A DNA stretch of 64,000 bases, from assembly GCF_006475605.1 (NCBI RefSeq), contig NZ_SSBC01000010.1, positions 248,001 through 312,000 on the forward strand, given 5' to 3'. The notes under the pieces are model-generated. The model was not told where the DNA came from. It did not search any database and worked only from the letters and a program-made list of their open reading frames with translations. How positions within the stretch are numbered: position 1 is the first letter of the stretch; each line of letters begins with the position of its first letter. Shown in pieces: positions 9,187-18,961 of the stretch. Source of the DNA: Asticcacaulis tiandongensis (GTDB lineage: Bacteria > Pseudomonadota > Alphaproteobacteria > Caulobacterales > Caulobacteraceae). Both the position numbers and the translations under genes were made by a program.

Positions 9187-9211
9187 GGCCGCGATCCGAA
9201 AATCAGCGGCC
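9187..9211 (-). terminator. Possible hairpin between the alcohol dehydrogenase and pyrB
   Basis: GGCCGC (9187-9192) and GCGGCC (9206-9211) can pair around a 13-base loop in the gap after the alcohol dehydrogenase stop. There is no strong T-run, so this is only a weak candidate for separating the two transcripts. Confidence 0.3.
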
Positions 9212-9226
9212 CATAGCTTATGCGGC

Positions 9227-10279
9227 TCAGGCTTCGTTTTTCAGTGACGCCATATCAATCACGAACCGATAGCGGACGTCGGATTTGATGACCCGCTCAT
9301 AGGCTTCGTTGATGTCCTGAATATTGATCAGTTCAATATCCGAGACGATGTTGTGCTTACCGCAGAAATCGAGCATCTCCTGCGTTTCCTTGATCGAGCC
9401 GATATTGGAGCCGGCAAGGCTGCGACGGCCAAGGATCAGCGGGAAGGCATGCAGCGGCACAGGCGCGTCAGGAATCCCCACCAGAACCATGGTGCCGTCT
9501 ACTTTGAGGAGGCCCAGATAAGCGCCCCAATCGATAGGGGCGGCGACGGTGTTGATGATCAGGTCGAAAGTGCTGGCCAGAGTTTTGAAGGTTTGCGCGT
9601 CGGTGGTGTCGTGATAATGATCGGCCCCGAGACGTGAGGCATCCGCCTGTTTGGCTGTGCCGCGACTGAGCACGGTAACTTCAGCCCCTAGCGCATGGGC
9701 GATCTTGACGCCCATATGGCCCAAACCCCCAAGGCCGATAATGGCGACCTTTTTACCCGGTCCGGCTTGCCAATGCTTGAGCGGCGAATAGAGGGTGATC
9801 CCTGCGCAGAGAAGGGGGGCGGCGGCATCCAGAGGCAGGTTATCCGGCACCGAGAGGACATAGCCTTCCTTGACGACAATATGATCCGAATAGCCGCCCT
9901 GCGTTGGCTGACCATCGCGGTCAAGGCTGTTGTAGGTCAGAACAAGTTCCGGGAAATTATACTGTTCCTTGTCGACGTCGCGGGTCTGGCAATGGATGCA
10001 GGAATCGACGAAGCAGCCGACGCCAACGGTGTCTCCTTCCTTGAATTTCGTGACCTTGGCGCCGACCTTTGCGACGCGACCGACGATTTCATGTCCGGGG
10101 ACCATTGGGAAGATGGCTTCGCCCCATTCTTCGCGCGCCTGATGGATATCAGAGTGGCAGATGCCGCTAAACAGGATGTCGATGACGACATCATCGTCAT
10201 TAGGTTCACGACGTTCAAAGGTGAAGGGCTTAAGTGGTTCTTTGGGGGCGTGGGCGGCATAGGCTTTGGCGAGGGACAT
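9227..10279 (-). CDS. Zinc-type NAD(P)-dependent alcohol dehydrogenase (CAD/YahK-like), structural zinc site altered
   Basis: This medium-chain dehydrogenase has 350 residues. Catalytic zinc ligands C41 (GICHSDIH), H63-E64 (PGHEIVG) and C158 (PLLCAGIT) are present, as is the nucleotide-binding GLGGLGHMG (182-190). The structural zinc loop normally has four cysteines spaced x2, x2, x7. Here it reads C94-x2-C97-x2-R100-x7-N108, so two of four ligands are missing. I chose the ATG at 10279 because CGGAG precedes it and [12 protein letters not shown] matches family N-termini. The frame is open further upstream but only as antisense to the AEC gene. The natural substrate is unknown. Confidence 0.9.
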   Translation of the reverse strand: MSLAKAYAAHAPKEPLKPFTFERREPNDDDVVIDILFSGICHSDIHQAREEWGEAIFPMVPGHEIVGRVAKVGAKVTKFKEGDTVGVGCFVDSCIHCQTRDVDKEQYNFPELVLTYNSLDRDGQPTQGGYSDHIVVKEGYVLSVPDNLPLDAAAPLLCAGITLYSPLKHWQAGPGKKVAIIGLGGLGHMGVKIAHALGAEVTVLSRGTAKQADASRLGADHYHDTTDAQTFKTLASTFDLIINTVAAPIDWGAYLGLLKVDGTMVLVGIPDAPVPLHAFPLILGRRSLAGSNIGSIKETQEMLDFCGKHNIVSDIELINIQDINEAYERVIKSDVRYRFVIDMASLKNEA

Positions 10280-10332
10280 GGCTTGCTCCGTGAGGTGGTT
10301 CGCCCTTAATATGGGGTGATATAGCCTGCGCC

Positions 10333-11277
10333 CTAGGATACCAGATAAAATACCCACAGTAAAAGCGGCATGGTGACAGCCGAGGCGGTGGTGGTGATGG
10401 CGACGACGCCCGCCATAAAGGTGGCATCCCCGCCCATATGCCGCGCCAGAACATAGGCGGCTGCGGCGGACGGCGCGGCACCGATCATCATGGCAACGCC
10501 CTGCGCCAGTTGATCGCCTCCCAGCAGATAACAAAGCCCCCATGCGATCAAGGGCATGATCAGTATCTTATAGACCGATACGGCGCTGACCAGCCAGGGT
10601 CTTGCGGCGACATAGGCGAAGCTCAGGCCCGCGCCCGCCAGTATCAGGCCGGTAGGGATGGCCGCTTCGCCAAGGCTTTGCAGAAAGGCGTCAAAGACCG
10701 GAGTGGGCGGTACTTTCAGGAAATTGAGCGCCAGCCCCAGCATACAGGCGGCAAAGATCGGATTTCTGATCACCACCCATAAAAGGCTTATGAGGCTGCC
10801 GTCATGAGTTTTGCCCCCCACCGGCTCCCCCCATTTCGCCAGAACCACAATGGCGATGAAGTTAGTGGTTGGGATAAGAACGCTTAAGCCTACCGCCGCC
10901 ATGTTCATGACGCCTTCGCCAAAAAGCGTGGTAGCCACAGGGATGAAAACAAAGGTGTTGAAACGGATCAGGCCCTGAAACACGCTCGTATAGGTCGGGC
11001 CGGTGACCTTGAGGACGGGGCGCAGGCTGATGGCCAGAAGCGCTGAAATCAGCGCGGCCCCCAGAACCGACAGGCCGACCGCTCCGGCGGATGCCCCGCT
11101 CAGGTTGGCGTGCCAGATGGCGGGAACCAGAAAGCCCGGATAGAGGACATAGACGGCAAATTTCTCAATTGGCCCCCAGACATTGAGCGGCAGGAAGCCT
11201 GATTTTTTGAGGATATAGCCCAGCGCAATTAGCATGAAGACGGGGGCTATGCCGGTGAGCGTGCTCCAGAAGCCCAT
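10333..11277 (-). CDS. AEC family permease (auxin efflux carrier-like)
   Basis: The 314-residue integral membrane protein has about ten hydrophobic segments in two five-helix halves. The N-terminus ([19 protein letters not shown]) and the paired polar breaks typical of AEC carriers are visible ([34 protein letters not shown]). Family members export malonate or related small organic anions, but the substrate here cannot be told. Its ATG overlaps the ruvX stop by one base, so the two are probably cotranscribed, with ruvX first. Confidence 0.85.
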   Translation of the reverse strand: MGFWSTLTGIAPVFMLIALGYILKKSGFLPLNVWGPIEKFAVYVLYPGFLVPAIWHANLSGASAGAVGLSVLGAALISALLAISLRPVLKVTGPTYTSVFQGLIRFNTFVFIPVATTLFGEGVMNMAAVGLSVLIPTTNFIAIVVLAKWGEPVGGKTHDGSLISLLWVVIRNPIFAACMLGLALNFLKVPPTPVFDAFLQSLGEAAIPTGLILAGAGLSFAYVAARPWLVSAVSVYKILIMPLIAWGLCYLLGGDQLAQGVAMMIGAAPSAAAAYVLARHMGGDATFMAGVVAITTTASAVTMPLLLWVFYLVS

Positions 11278-11747
11278 CAGTCGTAGCTGCGCATCCGATC
11301 CAGTGCGCCCTGTAAGATATAGGCCGCTGCCGAGCGGTCGATGACCTCGGCCCGTTTGGCGCGGGTCAGGTCGGCTTCTTCGATCAGAAAGCGGTTCATG
11401 ACGCTTGAGGACCAGCGTTCGTCCCAGAAGGCAATCGGCACATCGCGCAGGCGCAGAATGTTGCGGGCAAAGGCCCTTACCGACTGACAGCGCGGGCCTT
11501 CGGTGCCGTCCATATTGACCGGCAGACCGATCAGCAGGCCCGAGGCTTCGCGCTTCGCCATCAGGGCAAACAGGCGCTCGGCCTCATGGGTGAACTTGGT
11601 CTTTTTAATCAGTTCCAGCGGCGTGGCAATTATCAGGGAAATGTCGGACACGGCAACGCCGATGGTCTTTTCTCCCAGATCAAGCCCCAGCAAACCCGTG
11701 CGCGGGGTGAGGGCGGATTTCAGTTCGGTGATATCGACAACGGCCAT
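11277..11747 (-). CDS. ruvX: RuvX/YqgF family Holliday junction resolvase-like nuclease
   Basis: The protein has an RNase H-like fold and belongs to the family linked to 16S rRNA 5' maturation and proposed as a junction resolvase. The visible motifs are LLGLDLGEKTIGVAVSD with the first acidic residue, GLPVNMDGTEGPRCQSVRAFA, and FWDERWSSS followed by a C-terminal acidic helix (IDRSAAAYILQGALD). The frame is open to a TTG at 11807. I prefer the ATG at 11747 (MAVVDITELK), which gives 156 residues, close to the family size. It diverges from gatC with about 100 bases between. Confidence 0.9.
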   Translation of the reverse strand: MAVVDITELKSALTPRTGLLGLDLGEKTIGVAVSDISLIIATPLELIKKTKFTHEAERLFALMAKREASGLLIGLPVNMDGTEGPRCQSVRAFARNILRLRDVPIAFWDERWSSSVMNRFLIEEADLTRAKRAEVIDRSAAAYILQGALDRMRSYD

Positions 11748-11847
11748 GATACAGATCAAAAGAGAAAAGGGTTTTTGGGGCTTACCCCTTGTCAAAGCGG
11801 CTGTCAAAAGCTAACCGAGAACCATAGATTTTAAGGAGCCTTATCTC

Positions 11848-12135
11848 ATGGCCATTGATGTGGCGACGGTGAAGAAAGTAGCCAGCCTGTCGCGTCTGCG
11901 CGAAGCGGATGAGCGGCTGGAAAGCCTTGCGGGGGAACTGAACGGTATTCTCGGCTGGATTGAACAGCTCAATGAGGTCGATGTGTCCGACGCTCAGCCC
12001 ATGACCTCGGCAGTTGAGGTCGCGGCCCCTCTGCGTAATGACGTGGTTTCCGATGGCAATAAGGTCGCTGATGTCGTCTCCAATGCGCCCAAAACCGTAG
12101 ATGGCTTCTTTGTTGTGCCTAAGGTGGTTGAGTAA
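11848..12135 (+). CDS. gatC: Asp-tRNA(Asn)/Glu-tRNA(Gln) amidotransferase subunit C
   Basis: GatC is the small belt-like subunit that holds GatA and GatB together in the amidotransferase that makes Gln-tRNA(Gln) and/or Asn-tRNA(Asn). The 95-residue protein shows the family pattern: [18 protein letters not shown], then [22 protein letters not shown], then LRNDVVSDG and a C-terminal [15 protein letters not shown] precedes the ATG. The stop TAA shares its last base with the gatA ATG (12135), giving tight translational coupling. Confidence 0.95.
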   Translation: MAIDVATVKKVASLSRLREADERLESLAGELNGILGWIEQLNEVDVSDAQPMTSAVEVAAPLRNDVVSDGNKVADVVSNAPKTVDGFFVVPKVVE

Positions 12136-13619
12136 TGTCCGATCTGACCAAACTGACGCTTAAGGCCGCTGTTGATGGCCTGAAAAGCAAGCAATTTTCC
12201 TCGGGCGAACTGACCGAAGCCTTTATTGGCGCGATCGAAGCGGGCAACCCCAAGATCAATGCCTATGTGCTGACGACCTTTGACAAGGCGCGTGAACAGG
12301 CGGCAGACTCTGATAAGCGTATCGCTTCGGGTGAGGCCCGCGCGCTTGAAGGCGCACCTTTGGGCATCAAGGATCTCTATGCCACCAAGGGTGTGCGCAC
12401 GACCGCCTGTTCCAAAATCCTCGGCAACTTCATCCCGCCTTACGAATCAACCGTCACGCAGAACCTGTGGGATCAGGGCGCAGTTATGTTGGGCAAGCTC
12501 AACATGGACGAGTTCGCCATGGGCTCATCGAACGAAACCTCTTACTGGGGGGCGGTGGTCAATCCGTGGAAGGCCAGTGGTTCGGATGCTGAACTGACCC
12601 CCGGTGGCTCTTCGGGCGGGTCTGCAGCAGCGGTAGCCGCTGATTTCTGTCTGGCGGCGACCGCTTCGGATACCGGTGGGTCAATCCGTCAACCGGCGGC
12701 CTTTACCGGCACGGTGGGCATCAAGCCAACCTACGGCCGTGCCTCACGCTTCGGCATGGTGGCGTTTGCGTCCTCGCTCGATCAGGCGGGGCCGATCACC
12801 AAGACGGTTGAGGATTCCGCGATCCTGCTGCAATCCATGTGCAGCCACGATCCTAAGGATTCCACCAGCCTGAACATTGAACTGCCGGACTTTGCCTCGT
12901 TTGTTGGTAAATCCGTCAAGGGCCTGCGCATTGGTATTCCTGACGAATATCGTCTGGATGGTATTCCGGCGGAAATCGATGCCCTGTGGGAGCAGGGGAT
13001 CAAATGGCTTCAGGATGCCGGTGCCGAGATCGTCAAAATCTCGCTGCCGCACACCAAATATGCCCTGCCGACCTATTATATTGTGGCCCCCGCTGAGGCC
13101 TCGTCGAACCTTGCCCGTTATGACGGCATGCGTTTCGGTCATCGTGCCGAAGACGTTACGGGCCTGACCGATACCTATGAGCTGTCGCGCTCGGAAGGCT
13201 TCGGCAAGGAAGTGAAGCGCCGCATCATGATCGGCACCTATGTGCTGTCGGCGGGTTTCTATGATGCCTATTACGTCAAGGCCCTTAAGGTGCGTCGCCG
13301 CATTGCCGAAGATTTCACCAATGCTTTCAACGCTTGCGATGTCATTCTGACGCCTGCGACACCGTCATCGGCCTTCGCACTGGGGGATACGGCCAAGGCG
13401 GCCGATCCGGTACAGATGTATCTGAACGATGTGTTCACGGTTACAACCAATCTGGCTGGATTGCCGGGCATGTCAGTACCTGCGGGGCTTGATTCCAAAG
13501 GTTTGCCGCTTGGCCTTCAGGTCATTGGTAAGGCGCTGGACGAAGGTACCGTCCTGTCCATCGCTTCTGTGCTGGAACAGGCGGCAGGTTTCACGCAAAA
13601 ACCGTCGAAGTGGTGGTAG
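12135..13619 (+). CDS. gatA: Asp-tRNA(Asn)/Glu-tRNA(Gln) amidotransferase subunit A
   Basis: GatA is the glutaminase subunit that releases ammonia for tRNA transamidation. The 494-residue protein carries the amidase signature triad: K79 in [13 protein letters not shown]159 in [13 protein letters not shown] and S183 in [11 protein letters not shown]. The 24-residue spacing between the serines matches known GatA enzymes. It overlaps gatC by one base. gatB is not in this window, so the operon is split from its third subunit. Confidence 0.97.
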   Translation: MSDLTKLTLKAAVDGLKSKQFSSGELTEAFIGAIEAGNPKINAYVLTTFDKAREQAADSDKRIASGEARALEGAPLGIKDLYATKGVRTTACSKILGNFIPPYESTVTQNLWDQGAVMLGKLNMDEFAMGSSNETSYWGAVVNPWKASGSDAELTPGGSSGGSAAAVAADFCLAATASDTGGSIRQPAAFTGTVGIKPTYGRASRFGMVAFASSLDQAGPITKTVEDSAILLQSMCSHDPKDSTSLNIELPDFASFVGKSVKGLRIGIPDEYRLDGIPAEIDALWEQGIKWLQDAGAEIVKISLPHTKYALPTYYIVAPAEASSNLARYDGMRFGHRAEDVTGLTDTYELSRSEGFGKEVKRRIMIGTYVLSAGFYDAYYVKALKVRRRIAEDFTNAFNACDVILTPATPSSAFALGDTAKAADPVQMYLNDVFTVTTNLAGLPGMSVPAGLDSKGLPLGLQVIGKALDEGTVLSIASVLEQAAGFTQKPSKWW

Positions 13620-13707
13620 GTTGTTTGTGATTTCTCCCTCGTGCTGTGCGGAAGGGGGGATGTGAGCAAGGTGACGAGAGGGTTTCTTAGGGGCAACCCA
13701 AAGAAAG

Positions 13708-13764
13708 TACCCCTCCGACGGCTTCGCCGCCACCTCCCCATCGTTACACGATAGGGAGGAGGGG
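13708..13764 (+). repeat. Double-hairpin intergenic repeat, copy A
   Basis: It starts TACCCCTCCG. Hairpin 1 is CGGC-TTCG-CCG. A CCACCTCCCC linker leads to hairpin 2, in which CCTCCC-ATCGT pairs with ACGAT-GGGAGG. The arrangement of a C-rich strand, a small hairpin and a longer C/G hairpin is shared with nine other sites in the window. It lies between gatA and the next plus-strand gene, with no ORF I would accept. Confidence 0.75.
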
Positions 13765-13859
13765 CTGTGATCACCTGAGCCATAATACCGCCTCAGGAGA
13801 ATGTCTTTAGTTTTCGGCGTGAAGTGCGTAAACTGAGGCTTCCTCTGGTAAGGTGACAT

Positions 13860-14219
13860 ATGCTGGTAAGTGTTCAGGACATGATCGGATGGGGGCTTCT
13901 GGTTCTGCCCCTGATTGTGCTTGCGTGGGCGGGTAGCGTCTATATCGAGACGACGCTTGAGCGCAGACGCCACGAACGCTACCAGCGGTTTTACCAGATC
14001 ATGCGTGACCTGAGCCGTGAAGACGCCAGTCAGGCCGATAAGATGGCGGCGGCCTATGAACTGCGTCACTATCGTGAATATCGCGATGTCATTGCGCGTA
14101 TTTTTGATGACGGCAAGCTTCGTCCCGAAGACGAAGGCCTGATTGCCGATCAGCTTAAGGACTCGGCCCGCGCCGTCGGTTTGCGGCCTGACAAAAAAGC
14201 TTCATCGCGCCATAAGTGA
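13860..14219 (+). CDS. Membrane-anchored small protein of unknown function
   Basis: The 119-residue protein has one N-terminal membrane helix (about 9-29, MIGWGLLVLPLIVLAWAGSV). A charged, probably helical cytoplasmic part follows (ETTLERRRHERYQRFY...). It ends in a basic tail (KKASSRHK). The GGTAAGGTG sequence before the ATG may serve as ribosome site. The gene lies on the plus strand, 42 bases before the MATE exporter gene, and could share its transcript. I do not recognise the family. Confidence 0.65.
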   Translation: MLVSVQDMIGWGLLVLPLIVLAWAGSVYIETTLERRRHERYQRFYQIMRDLSREDASQADKMAAAYELRHYREYRDVIARIFDDGKLRPEDEGLIADQLKDSARAVGLRPDKKASSRHK

Positions 14220-14261
14220 TCACAGATAGACCTTTGGGCCGGACTGAGGTACAGGGCGCAC

Positions 14262-15620
14262 ATGTCCGTATCTGTGCCCCTTGCCTCGACCTATGGTTCT
14301 GCCTTCCGTGCGCTGTTCACCCTAGCCTGGCCGGTGGTGATTGCGCGTTTTGGCATCATGCTGATGGGCCTGATGGATACGGTGATTGTCGGTCACTATA
14401 GCTCGGTTGAGCTTGGGTTTCATTCGATGGCCTGGGCACCGACCAGTGTATTTCTGGTGACGTCCATCGGGCTTCTGGTGGGACTTCAGGTCAAGACCTC
14501 ACACTATCTGGGGGCAGGGGAAACCCACCGTATCGGGGCGGTGTTCCGGCGCGGCATGGGCTATGCGCTGGGTTTGGGTGTTGGCTCAATGGTTCTGATG
14601 ATGTTGTTTGCGCCGCCGCTTTTCCGTGCCAGCGTCACCGAAACCCTTGCGGCGGGTGCGACCGTGCCGCTGATGATCTTTGCCCTGTCCATGCCCTTCT
14701 ATATGGTGTCTATAGGCTGCTCAGAGTTCCTTGAAGCCCTTGGGCGCACGCGTCAGAGCATGTTCATCATGATGGGGGCCAATGTCGTCAATGTCGCGCT
14801 GCTGTTTCTGCTGGTGCCGGGTCATATTGAACCGATACATGGCGCTGTGGGGGCGGCCATAGCCACCCTGATTGCGCGGGCCATGATGATGGTCGCCATG
14901 TTGATCTATGTCGCCCGCCTGCCTCAGGCGCGTGAATATGGTATTTTCAAAAAACATCCTGCCGATAAACCTGCGGCGGTCGATCAGCGCCGGATTGGTT
15001 ACGCGGCAGGGGCGTCTTATTTCATCGAGGTCGGGGCCTTTGCGGCCATGACCTTCTTTGCCGGTCGTCTGGGGGAGGTCGAGGTAGCGCAGTGGGCGAT
15101 TGTGCTCAATTTTGCCGGACTGGTGTTCATGGTGCCGATGGGCGTAGCCGTGGGCTGTTCGGTGCTGGTCGGACGGGCCTTTGGGGCGCGTGATCCTCAG
15201 GCTATCAGGATGATGGGACGCGTGAGCTTTATGACCGCAGCGGCCTTTATGATCATGGTGACCTTAGGGGTGGTGATCGGGGCAGGGGCACTGGCGCGGT
15301 TCTATACCGATGATGTGGCGCTCATTGCGGGGGTTCAGGCGGCGCTCTTGCTGTCGTGTCTGTTTTTCCTGCCGGATGGGCTTCAGGTTGTGGCGGCTCA
15401 GGCGCTTCGGGCGCGTAAGGATGTCGTCATGCCGACCGTCATCCATTACATTTCCTACGGCCTGATCATGATGCCGCTGGGGTGGCTGTTTGCCATAACC
15501 TTTAAGCACGGTGTGCCCGGCCTGATCTATGCGGTGATTGTCGCCAGCCTGATGTCTGGCACCTTCCTCGTCGGGCGGTTTTTCTGGCTTGATAAGCGTC
15601 CGATCAAGGCGGTCATATAA
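14262..15620 (+). CDS. MATE family multidrug/sodium antiporter
   Basis: The 452-residue inner-membrane protein has about twelve helices in two pseudo-symmetric halves. The first half has LAWPVVIARFGIMLMGLMDTVIVGHYSS, with the polar residues typical of MATE helix 1, and an elbow SIGLLVGLQVKTSHYLGAGE. The second half repeats the pattern (VPMGVAVGCSVLVGRAFGARD). MATE proteins use a sodium or proton gradient to export cationic drugs and metabolites. The substrate is unknown. Its 3' end overlaps the convergent ynfA-like gene by eight bases. Confidence 0.92.
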   Translation: MSVSVPLASTYGSAFRALFTLAWPVVIARFGIMLMGLMDTVIVGHYSSVELGFHSMAWAPTSVFLVTSIGLLVGLQVKTSHYLGAGETHRIGAVFRRGMGYALGLGVGSMVLMMLFAPPLFRASVTETLAAGATVPLMIFALSMPFYMVSIGCSEFLEALGRTRQSMFIMMGANVVNVALLFLLVPGHIEPIHGAVGAAIATLIARAMMMVAMLIYVARLPQAREYGIFKKHPADKPAAVDQRRIGYAAGASYFIEVGAFAAMTFFAGRLGEVEVAQWAIVLNFAGLVFMVPMGVAVGCSVLVGRAFGARDPQAIRMMGRVSFMTAAAFMIMVTLGVVIGAGALARFYTDDVALIAGVQAALLLSCLFFLPDGLQVVAAQALRARKDVVMPTVIHYISYGLIMMPLGWLFAITFKHGVPGLIYAVIVASLMSGTFLVGRFFWLDKRPIKAVI

Positions 15621-15942
15621 CGGCGCGGGGTGCCCACAGGATAACACCCGCGCCAATCAAGCACAGTAACAACCCACCCATATCCCAGGTATCGGGGCGC
15701 TGCTTTTCGACCAGCCACATCCATGTAATGGAGGCGGCAATATAGATGGCCCCATAGGCGGCATAGGTCCGGCCCGCCGTATCTGTATCGGTCAGCGTCA
15801 GCAAATAAGCGAACAGCATCAAAAAGATCGCCGCCGGTATCAGCCACAGCGGCGTCTTTTGCAGCCTGAGGATCATATAGACGCTATAGCAGCCCGCAAT
15901 TTCGCTTAAGGCCGCCAGCACATATATGATCAGGGTTTTCAT
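15613..15942 (-). CDS. YnfA family small membrane protein (UPF0060)
   Basis: The 109-residue protein has four predicted helices and the family hallmarks ALSEIAGCYSVYMILR near the N-terminus and GRTYAAYGAIYIAASITWMW in the third quarter. YnfA is an SMR-like small inner-membrane family tied to drug tolerance in some bacteria. The name is based on sequence pattern only. The stop overlaps the MATE gene and its start overlaps the stop of the upstream 301-residue gene by four bases. Confidence 0.9.
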   Translation of the reverse strand: MKTLIIYVLAALSEIAGCYSVYMILRLQKTPLWLIPAAIFLMLFAYLLTLTDTDTAGRTYAAYGAIYIAASITWMWLVEKQRPDTWDMGGLLLCLIGAGVILWAPRAVI

Positions 15943-16844
15943 AGACCGAGTATCCAGCCTTCTTCGGTCTGAACCGTATTCAGGTCGGCTTCTGACAGGG
16001 CTTTGGGGGCCGCAAACAGAGCCCCAAGCTCACCCTTGTCGTCGCGTTCGGCAAAGGCCGTGGCGGTCAGGCGTACCTGAGTGGCGTCCTTGACCTCAAG
16101 CGGTTCGGGCGTGCCTGAGAACATCGGCGGATGTACCTCGGCGATGACTGTATTGATGCCCTCAAGTGCGGCGTCATTCAATGCGCCAAAGCCGGTTTCA
16201 AATGGCCAGATTTTCGCCTTGTCGCCAAGTGTATCCTTGATAGCCTTAACGGCGGGAAGGCCTAAGAAGGTTTGTCCGCCCGCGACACCGGCCCCGTGCA
16301 TCTGCCACAGGCTCCTGGCCTGTGCCAGTTTGGGCAGGTGGTGGGTGGCTTCATCCGTCAGGCGCAGTTCGGGGAAGTTGCCGAAACTGTCGGGCTTAAG
16401 CGTCGAGAGCCATTTCTGGGCCTGTGACTTGGGCGCGCCCCAGAACGGCCAGGCCTCATCGGTCGTCAGGCGGTTGAATTTGGCCGCAACGGCAAAGCGG
16501 TTGTTGGTATTGTCCGCCTTATCGACAATATTTTTCAGCACGAAATCGCGCATGGCTTCCCAAGGGGTGCCTTCGAGTTTCAGGGCTGAGGCGGTGCCGC
16601 GCGGGAAGCCCAGCGCAAAGGTAAAGCCCAGGAAAATGCGGTCACCGCGCTTATGCAGGTCGGCAAGGATCGTTTTCAGAAGGGTGACGGCCTCGGCACG
16701 CGTGGCCGGATTATGCGCCTCATAGGTCAGGCGGAAACGAACATCGCGTTTGGCCACACCAATCCAAACGGAGGACTCGCCGGTTTTCTTACCTTCGGCG
16801 GCACTCCAGTCAACAATCACATAGGCTCCGAACAAGCGGGACAC
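15939..16844 (-). CDS. Conserved alphaproteobacterial protein, possibly RNase H-like fold, function unknown
   Basis: This soluble 301-residue protein begins AYVIVDWSAAEGKKTGESSVWIGVA, an acidic beta-strand pattern (VDWS) reminiscent of RNase H-like/DUF429-type proteins. It continues with FLGFTFALGFPRG and a distal IAEVHPPMF segment. Homologues in alphaproteobacteria are often labelled as cobalamin or molybdopterin synthesis proteins without good evidence, and I would not use those names. It overlaps the YnfA gene start by four bases, suggesting joint transcription. Confidence 0.7.
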   Translation of the reverse strand: MSRLFGAYVIVDWSAAEGKKTGESSVWIGVAKRDVRFRLTYEAHNPATRAEAVTLLKTILADLHKRGDRIFLGFTFALGFPRGTASALKLEGTPWEAMRDFVLKNIVDKADNTNNRFAVAAKFNRLTTDEAWPFWGAPKSQAQKWLSTLKPDSFGNFPELRLTDEATHHLPKLAQARSLWQMHGAGVAGGQTFLGLPAVKAIKDTLGDKAKIWPFETGFGALNDAALEGINTVIAEVHPPMFSGTPEPLEVKDATQVRLTATAFAERDDKGELGALFAAPKALSEADLNTVQTEEGWILGL

Positions 16845-17020
16845 AGCGCACAGGCTCCAGTCTGAGTTAGAATAATCCGGCGCGGTTGTATCCCGAAACC
16901 ATGCGCTGTTTAAAGCCCGTTTATGGATAAGCGCCGGTTTTTATCAATTTCTGTTTTAAAGTTTTTGGGAAAGCTGTGTAAAACGGCTCACGGTAATCAG
17001 ACCCGACTCATGAGGACGAT

Positions 17021-17965
17021 ATGACAAAGGTGTTGCGCGCAGGTGTTGCAGGCGCTGGGGTATTTGGCGGCTATCATGCCAACAAGTATAAACAGGCTGA
17101 CGCCATAACCTTCGTGGGCATCTATGATCTTGATACCGCCCGCGCCGAAACAGCGGCGGCAAATGTCGGCACGCAAGCCTTTTCCGGGGATCAGTGGGGC
17201 GAATTTGTTTCGCAGATCGATGTACTGACCGTAGCGGTTCCGGCCTTTGCACATGCCGGCGTGGTGCTTAAGGCGCTTGAGGCGGGCGTCCATGTCTATG
17301 TCGAGAAGCCGTTGGCCATAAGCCTTGAGGACGGTCAGGCCATGGTCGCTCTGGCGGCGGAAAAGGGACTCGTTCTGGCTTGTGGCCATCAGGAGCGGGC
17401 GGTGTTTGAAGCCATGGGCCTTTATGATGTGCCTGAGCGTCCGATCCGCCTTGAGGCGGTACGAAATGGCACGGCCTCGACGCGTAATCTCGATGTGTCG
17501 GTGGGGCTTGATCTGATGATCCATGATCTTGATCTGGGCCTTACACTGGCGGGCAGGCAGGCAGAGGCGGTGACCGCCACCGCGCGCTACCGTCAGGACG
17601 AAGGTTATAAGGCCGTGGGGGCGGATGAACTTAAGGCTGAGGTCGAATTTGGCGATGGTTTTAGTGCCAGCTTCTCAGCCTCACGCATGGCCGAAGCGCG
17701 CGAACGCACGATGAAGCTTATTTACCCGTCCGGTGAAGTGTTCATCGATATGCTCAACCGCAAATTCGAAAACCACACGCCGTTTGCGCTTAATCCGGAT
17801 TTTGCTGAGGCTGATATTGCCCGTGATCCGCTGGGTACCAGTGTCGGGCGTTTCCTGAGCGCTGTGCGGGGTGAGGGCGGGCGTCCGCTGGCCGGTGGCG
17901 ATGAGGCGCTTCTGGCGCTGGAGCTGGCGTTAATGGTGGATGCGGCGGTGGCGCCTCAGGGCTGA
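17021..17965 (+). CDS. Gfo/Idh/MocA family oxidoreductase
   Basis: The 314-residue protein has an N-terminal Rossmann domain (AGVAGAGVFGGYHANKY) and the family EKP motif in VHVYVEKPLAIS. A C-terminal alpha/beta domain carries the substrate-site helix LDLMIHDLDLGLTLAG. It probably oxidises or reduces a sugar or cyclitol with NAD(P), but the substrate cannot be told and no sugar genes adjoin it. The last ten bases overlap the convergent small membrane gene. Confidence 0.88.
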   Translation: MTKVLRAGVAGAGVFGGYHANKYKQADAITFVGIYDLDTARAETAAANVGTQAFSGDQWGEFVSQIDVLTVAVPAFAHAGVVLKALEAGVHVYVEKPLAISLEDGQAMVALAAEKGLVLACGHQERAVFEAMGLYDVPERPIRLEAVRNGTASTRNLDVSVGLDLMIHDLDLGLTLAGRQAEAVTATARYRQDEGYKAVGADELKAEVEFGDGFSASFSASRMAEARERTMKLIYPSGEVFIDMLNRKFENHTPFALNPDFAEADIARDPLGTSVGRFLSAVRGEGGRPLAGGDEALLALELALMVDAAVAPQG

Positions 17966-18165
17966 TCCCTGAGGATGAGGCTCAGGCTCAGGATTCCATA
18001 GCCCACACCCATCAGCGGATATTTGTAATGGGTCATGACATCGACCGCCGTCGCATCAAACAGGCGGAAGTGGCCGATCAGACTGGCCATAACCAGTGCT
18101 GCCGATATGAAAAACAGCAATAAGGTTTCAGCTGTCGGTTTCATGTGCCCCCAATGCCCGATCAC
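17956..18165 (-). CDS. Small two-helix membrane protein, function unknown
   Basis: The 69-residue frame encodes two hydrophobic segments (LLLFFISAALVMASLIG and YPLMGVGYGILSLSLIL) separated by a short polar loop. The start is uncertain. A GTG at 18165 has GGGAG upstream, while an ATG at 18144 (MKPTAETLL) has GGGGG. The gene converges on and overlaps the oxidoreductase by ten bases. I do not recognise a family. The membrane pattern argues for a real but unassigned gene. Confidence 0.5.
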   Translation of the reverse strand: MIGHWGHMKPTAETLLLFFISAALVMASLIGHFRLFDATAVDVMTHYKYPLMGVGYGILSLSLILRDQP

Positions 18166-18267
18166 ACCTGTCCGCTCCCGCCAGCGGTGGTCTGAATTAT
18201 TCAGACTGTGGGGATAATTTCAACGGTTACTTTCAGGCAAGCCTGTGCCTCAGGCAAAAAAATGCGC

Positions 18268-18954
18268 TTAAAGCGCCTGACGCAAGAACAGAAGTTCATG
18301 CAAGGTCACTAAAACGGCGAAAAGCGACGTCCCGACCAGCAGTCTGAGGAGCCCCAGTTCGAGAAATTCAAACCGCGTGCGGCCCTGTATTATGGCAACA
18401 AAGGGCAGGAAAGACGTGTGTTTCAGGATGGTGCGATAGTGATCGCCCAAACGGTCTTCGCGGCGCAGGTCGAGATTGTAGGACCCGAGATAGCTCAGAG
18501 CCAGAACGGTGCCGAAAAAGACCCATGACGCCAGATTGCCATTACAGATCATATGCATGAAAGCCAGCAGGCTCAGGCCCGCCAGAACCGGATGACGGGT
18601 CACACGGATAATGCCGCTGATGGGCTTGTCCGGCTGTACGGCATTGGCTTTCAGGCGCACGGGCGACGGGCTTAAGGTGCCGACCACAATAAGTTGTATG
18701 GCCAGGAAATTAACCAGCAGGGCGACGATCTTAAGCCAGTAGGGCGCGTGCCAAAGCTGGGCATTCAGCGGGTCACCCATGGCACCAAAATAGGCAAAAA
18801 ATATCCAGATCAGGCCAAACAATGAGGCCAGACCATAGAGCGCAAAATAGGCAGGGGCGCTTATGCGGGCGATGATCCGTGCCTTGACGGATGTACCGGC
18901 CACAAACAGATGCAGAAACAGAAAGAAAGCGCAGGCTAAAGCCAGTAAAAGCAT
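18268..18954 (-). CDS. NnrU family membrane protein
   Basis: The 228-residue protein has about six membrane helices. The N-terminal LALACAFFLFLHLFVAGTSVKAR and the conserved cytoplasmic stretch GIIRVTRHPVLAGLSLLAFMHM are typical of NnrU/NnuR and related methyltransferase-like membrane proteins. NnrU was named for a link with nitric oxide metabolism, but the biochemical role is unsettled and no denitrification genes are nearby. Seven bases separate it from the next minus-strand gene upstream, so they may share a transcript. Confidence 0.8.
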   Translation of the reverse strand: MLLLALACAFFLFLHLFVAGTSVKARIIARISAPAYFALYGLASLFGLIWIFFAYFGAMGDPLNAQLWHAPYWLKIVALLVNFLAIQLIVVGTLSPSPVRLKANAVQPDKPISGIIRVTRHPVLAGLSLLAFMHMICNGNLASWVFFGTVLALSYLGSYNLDLRREDRLGDHYRTILKHTSFLPFVAIIQGRTRFEFLELGLLRLLVGTSLFAVLVTLHELLFLRQAL

Positions 18955-18961
18955 GGGAAAC

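Noticed and set aside
10280-10543. N-terminal extension of the alcohol dehydrogenase frame
   Set aside because: It overlaps the AEC permease gene out of frame and does not resemble the dehydrogenase family.
13620-13707. A further repeat copy before copy A
   Set aside because: CCCTCGT and ACGAGAGGG might pair, but the layout does not match the family well enough to call.
16910-16924. CtrA site before the oxidoreductase gene
   Set aside because: TTAA-N7-TTAT with no final C; too many mismatches.
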